Below, piece by piece: positions 62,948 through 64,000 of a DNA stretch of 64,000 nucleotides. The DNA lies in IMG/VR virus record IMGVR_UViG_3300028416_000004, positions 168,515 through 232,514 of that record; one strand, given 5' to 3'. This stretch comes from a virus. Every line of letters starts with the position of its first letter. The stretch's first letter is position 1. Position numbers and translations under genes: made by a program. The notes beneath the pieces are model-generated. The model did not search any database. It was given only the letters and a program-made list of their open reading frames with translations, and had not been told where the DNA came from.

Positions 62948-63126
62948 TGAGTAAGAGGTGCTCATAGAGTTTGTAGGTAACTCCACAACAAAACCTTCCC
63001 CCAAAGTCTCATGTAGGGTTATGAGTGAGGTATGTGGAATCAGGGCGGAAAGTCCTCCTACCCCCACATTAAGGACTGACGTTTTCAGTGGGTAAGACCA
63101 ACAGGTTTTAGAAAAAGGAAAAAACC
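62948..63126 (+). ncRNA. Structured RNA with predicted pseudoknot
   Basis: From the 5' end: hairpin TGAG/CTCA (948-951/961-964); GAGTT/AACTC with 7-nt loop (967-971/979-983). CTCATA (961-966) can alternatively pair with TATGAG (63020-63025), so this helix competes with the first hairpin. Then ATGTGG...GGG (63032-37, 43-45) with CCC-CCACAT (61-69), whose loop AGTCCT (51-56) is complementary to AGGACT (72-77), giving an H-type pseudoknot. Then GGTTTT (104-109) / AAAACC (121-126). No ORF. It lies between a tRNA-like unit and tRNA-Arg. Confidence 0.6.
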
Positions 63127-63164
63127 GATATATCTAGCATATGTAATCTCAATATGTGACATTT

Positions 63165-63238
63165 GCACCCATAGCTCAGCTGAATAGAGCAATTCACTTC
63201 TAATGAATAGGTCCCAGGTTTGAATCCTGGTGGGTGTA
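63165..63238 (+). tRNA. tRNA-Arg (UCU)
   Basis: The acceptor GCACCCA (165-171) / TGGGTGT (231-237) has one G-T pair. The anticodon loop is CTTCTAA, anticodon TCT. The T-arm is CCAGG-TTTGAAT-CCTGG. AGA is the dominant Arg codon in this phage, so this tRNA supports translation of AT-rich genes. No encoded CCA. Confidence 0.92.
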
Positions 63239-63247
63239 CTAAAAAAA

Positions 63248-63348
63248 GTGATAAGTTCCAAACAAATAATTAGCTCTACCAGGGCACAAATCCGTGTGAG
63301 GTTATCTAATGTGAGGAATTTCTTTTAATATCACACCTATACATAGGT
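63248..63348 (+). ncRNA. Structured RNA with nested stems
   Basis: Outer stem GTGATA (248-253) / TATCAC (329-334); inner AAGTTCC (253-259) / GGAATTT (315-321), sharing one base with the outer. Inside is the hairpin CACA-AATCCG-TGTG (285-298). Then comes ACCTA (335-339) / TAGGT (344-348) with a 4-nt loop. It fills the gap between tRNA-Arg and tRNA-Met/Ile. Confidence 0.5.
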
Positions 63349-63424
63349 CGAAAAGATATATAAAAAATGGATTTATTTAATACTAGTCAAAATAAATTGT
63401 TTATATTAAAAGATAGCTTTTTAA

Positions 63425-63498
63425 GGTCCTTTAACTCAGTTGGTTAGAGTAACTGACTCATAATCAGTAGGTCGATGGTTCGAGTCCATCAAGGACCA
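63425..63498 (+). tRNA. tRNA-Met or tRNA-Ile2 (CAU)
   Basis: Perfect acceptor GGTCCTT (425-431) / AAGGACC (491-497). The anticodon stem ACTGA/TCAGT has the loop CTCATAA. The T-arm is GATGG-TTCGAGT-CCATC. With C34 at the first anticodon position, Met versus lysidine-modified Ile cannot be decided from the anticodon; the GGTCCTTTA...AGTTGGTTAGAG pattern resembles tRNA-Ile2. No CCA encoded. Confidence 0.9.
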
Positions 63499-63512
63499 CA
63501 TATTAAACTAGT

Positions 63513-63648
63513 CTCCAGAAACTTCTTTTATGTAAAGCCTAAGTTGCTAAGGTAAGAATGATAGCAGTTTCTCACAATCGATTAAGCACTACATGACAAT
63601 TGTGAGGATGTAGTAATAAACTTGCATAATAAGAAGTTTCAAATGGAG
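63513..63648 (+). ncRNA. Structured RNA with long closing helix and H-type pseudoknot
   Basis: Closing helix: CTCCA (513-517) / TGGAG (644-648), GAAACTTCTT (518-527) / AAGAAGTTTC (631-640), TTATG (528-532) / CATAA (625-629), so about 20 pairs with a 3-nt and a 1-nt bulge. Inside, GCTA (546-549) / TAGC (562-565). Pseudoknot: CTCACAAT (571-578) / ATTGTGAG (599-606) interleaved with ACTACAT (588-594) / ATGTAGT (608-614). All are exact matches. No ORF. It lies between tRNA-Met/Ile and the Leu-like RNA. Confidence 0.78.
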
Positions 63649-63659
63649 TATTTCACATT

Positions 63660-63785
63660 GTCGGTTTGGTGGATGTGATACACGACCCTTAGACGTAAGG
63701 GCTACTCTTAATAATAAGTTGTAATCGCCCAGGGTAACGGGGACAACCAATATAGAGAAAAGCAGTTAAAATCTGTAGGCCGACA
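63660..63785 (+). ncRNA. tRNA-Leu-like RNA with expanded variable region (about 126 nt)
   Basis: Acceptor GTCGGTT (660-666) / GGCCGAC (778-784), two G-T pairs; D-arm GTG-GATGTGATA-CAC (669-683), as in class II tRNAs; anticodon hairpin CCCTT-AGACGT-AAGGG (686-701) with TTAGAC resembling a Leu UAG loop, but 6-nt loop; T-arm GCAG-TTAAAAT-CTGT (762-776) exactly abutting the acceptor. Between 702 and 760 lies an extra structured domain, GTTGT (718-722) / ACAAC (743-747) enclosing CCC/GGG. Discriminator A785, no CCA. It could be a highly divergent tRNA or a tRNA mimic. Confidence 0.6.
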
Positions 63786-63799
63786 CATTATTTATAAAC

Positions 63800-63873
63800 T
63801 CCTCCTTAGTTCAGTTGGTTAGAACATTTGACTGTTAATCAAAGGGTCCTTGGTTCGAGTCCAAGAGGGGGAG
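63800..63873 (+). tRNA. tRNA-Asn (GUU)
   Basis: Acceptor TCCTCCT (800-806) / AGGGGGA (866-872), one G-T pair; anticodon loop CTGTTAA; T-arm CTTGG-TTCGAGT-CCAAG. Followed by C and a long T-run (63875 onward), which likely terminates transcription. Confidence 0.93.
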
Positions 63874-63894
63874 CTTTTTTTTTTTAAAAAAATG

Positions 63895-64000
63895 TTAAAT
63901 ATATTTATTCTTTTTTTTACGATTATTTCTTTTAATAAACTTTATACCTCTAGAATATTTTTCTCTATGCCTAATCATAGCGTTTTTCATTCTTAAATCT
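63895..64000 (-). CDS. Partial gene, basic C-terminus (5' end outside window)
   Basis: A minus-strand frame is open from the window end to TAA at 63895-63897 (34 residues). The C-terminus is very basic, with repeats of Lys/Arg/Asn (GIKFIKRNNRKKKNKYI). No family can be assigned from this fragment. Confidence 0.45.
   Translation of the reverse strand, partial: DLRMKNAMIRHREKYSRGIKFIKRNNRKKKNKYI

Noticed and set aside
63041-63060. GGCGGAAAGTCC resembling the RNase P RNA core
   Set aside because: The partner conserved region of RNase P RNA is missing and the element is too short; the bases fit the local pseudoknot instead.
62703-63799. Group I intron or homing endonuclease in the tRNA cluster
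   Set aside because: Each spacer is under about 250 nt, there is no endonuclease ORF, and no conserved intron core could be recognised.

Overview
This window looks like a segment of a large, AT-rich, tailed phage (myovirus type) infecting a member of the Bacteroidetes. The phage call rests on a T4-like baseplate set (gp5-like hub/spike, gp6/J-type wedge, gp25), many long fibre and adhesin genes, a two-domain endolysin, a T4-style replication/recombination block (RuvC-like nuclease, primase, fused gp47/gp46-type nuclease, SNF2 helicase) and a tRNA cluster. The host call rests on near-exact Bacteroidetes-type promoters (TTG-N20-TATATTTG before the primase, TTTG-N19-TAAATTTG before the tRNAs), on start codons almost all lacking a Shine-Dalgarno sequence, and on the BspA-like repeats. 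It is an inference.

Layout: 1-4990 baseplate genes, converging at a shared TTAA; 5115-13993 rightward virion proteins with beta-rich domains; 14038-18380 an accessory block (J-domain protein, PrsW-like intramembrane protease, DOT1-like methyltransferase, stand-alone alanyl-tRNA-synthetase catalytic domain, DUF2827-like glycosyltransferase); 18466-26980 a leftward set of adhesin cassettes (two LamG, three BspA-like LRR proteins) sharing a short N-terminal sequence and alternating with small acidic proteins; 27013-30445 a methyltransferase and a 916-residue coiled-coil fibre; 30727-41160 small genes, four paralogous YadA-head-like fibre proteins and two large tail proteins; 41344-45727 rightward virion proteins ending in a strong terminator; 45865-51056 replication/recombination; 51053-56401 a leftward set headed by a multi-domain protein (ParB-like, kinase-like, ADP-ribosyltransferase-like, WYL-like) that may be packaged in the virion; 56477-60122 small virion-like proteins and endolysin; 60623-62521 helicase; 62551-63873 promoter and RNA cluster; 63895-64000 the end of a leftward gene.

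The most unusual part is the RNA cluster. Four ordinary tRNAs (Glu, Arg-UCU, Met/Ile-CAU, Asn) alternate with sequences that are not ordinary tRNAs but fold well by hand: an element with a long closing helix and an H-type pseudoknot, a second element with a pseudoknot, a nested-stem element, degenerate tRNA-like units, and a tRNA-Leu-like RNA of about 126 nt whose variable region is expanded. T4 also carries stable RNAs of unknown function (RNA C and D) in its tRNA cluster, so there is a precedent. Other leads are the free-standing AlaRS catalytic domain within a possible modification/glycosylation block, the SbcD-SbcC fusion, the multi-effector protein, and the duplicating adhesin cassettes.

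All functional names come from reading motifs by eye; no database search was possible. RNA foldings were done by hand and need covariation or structure probing.
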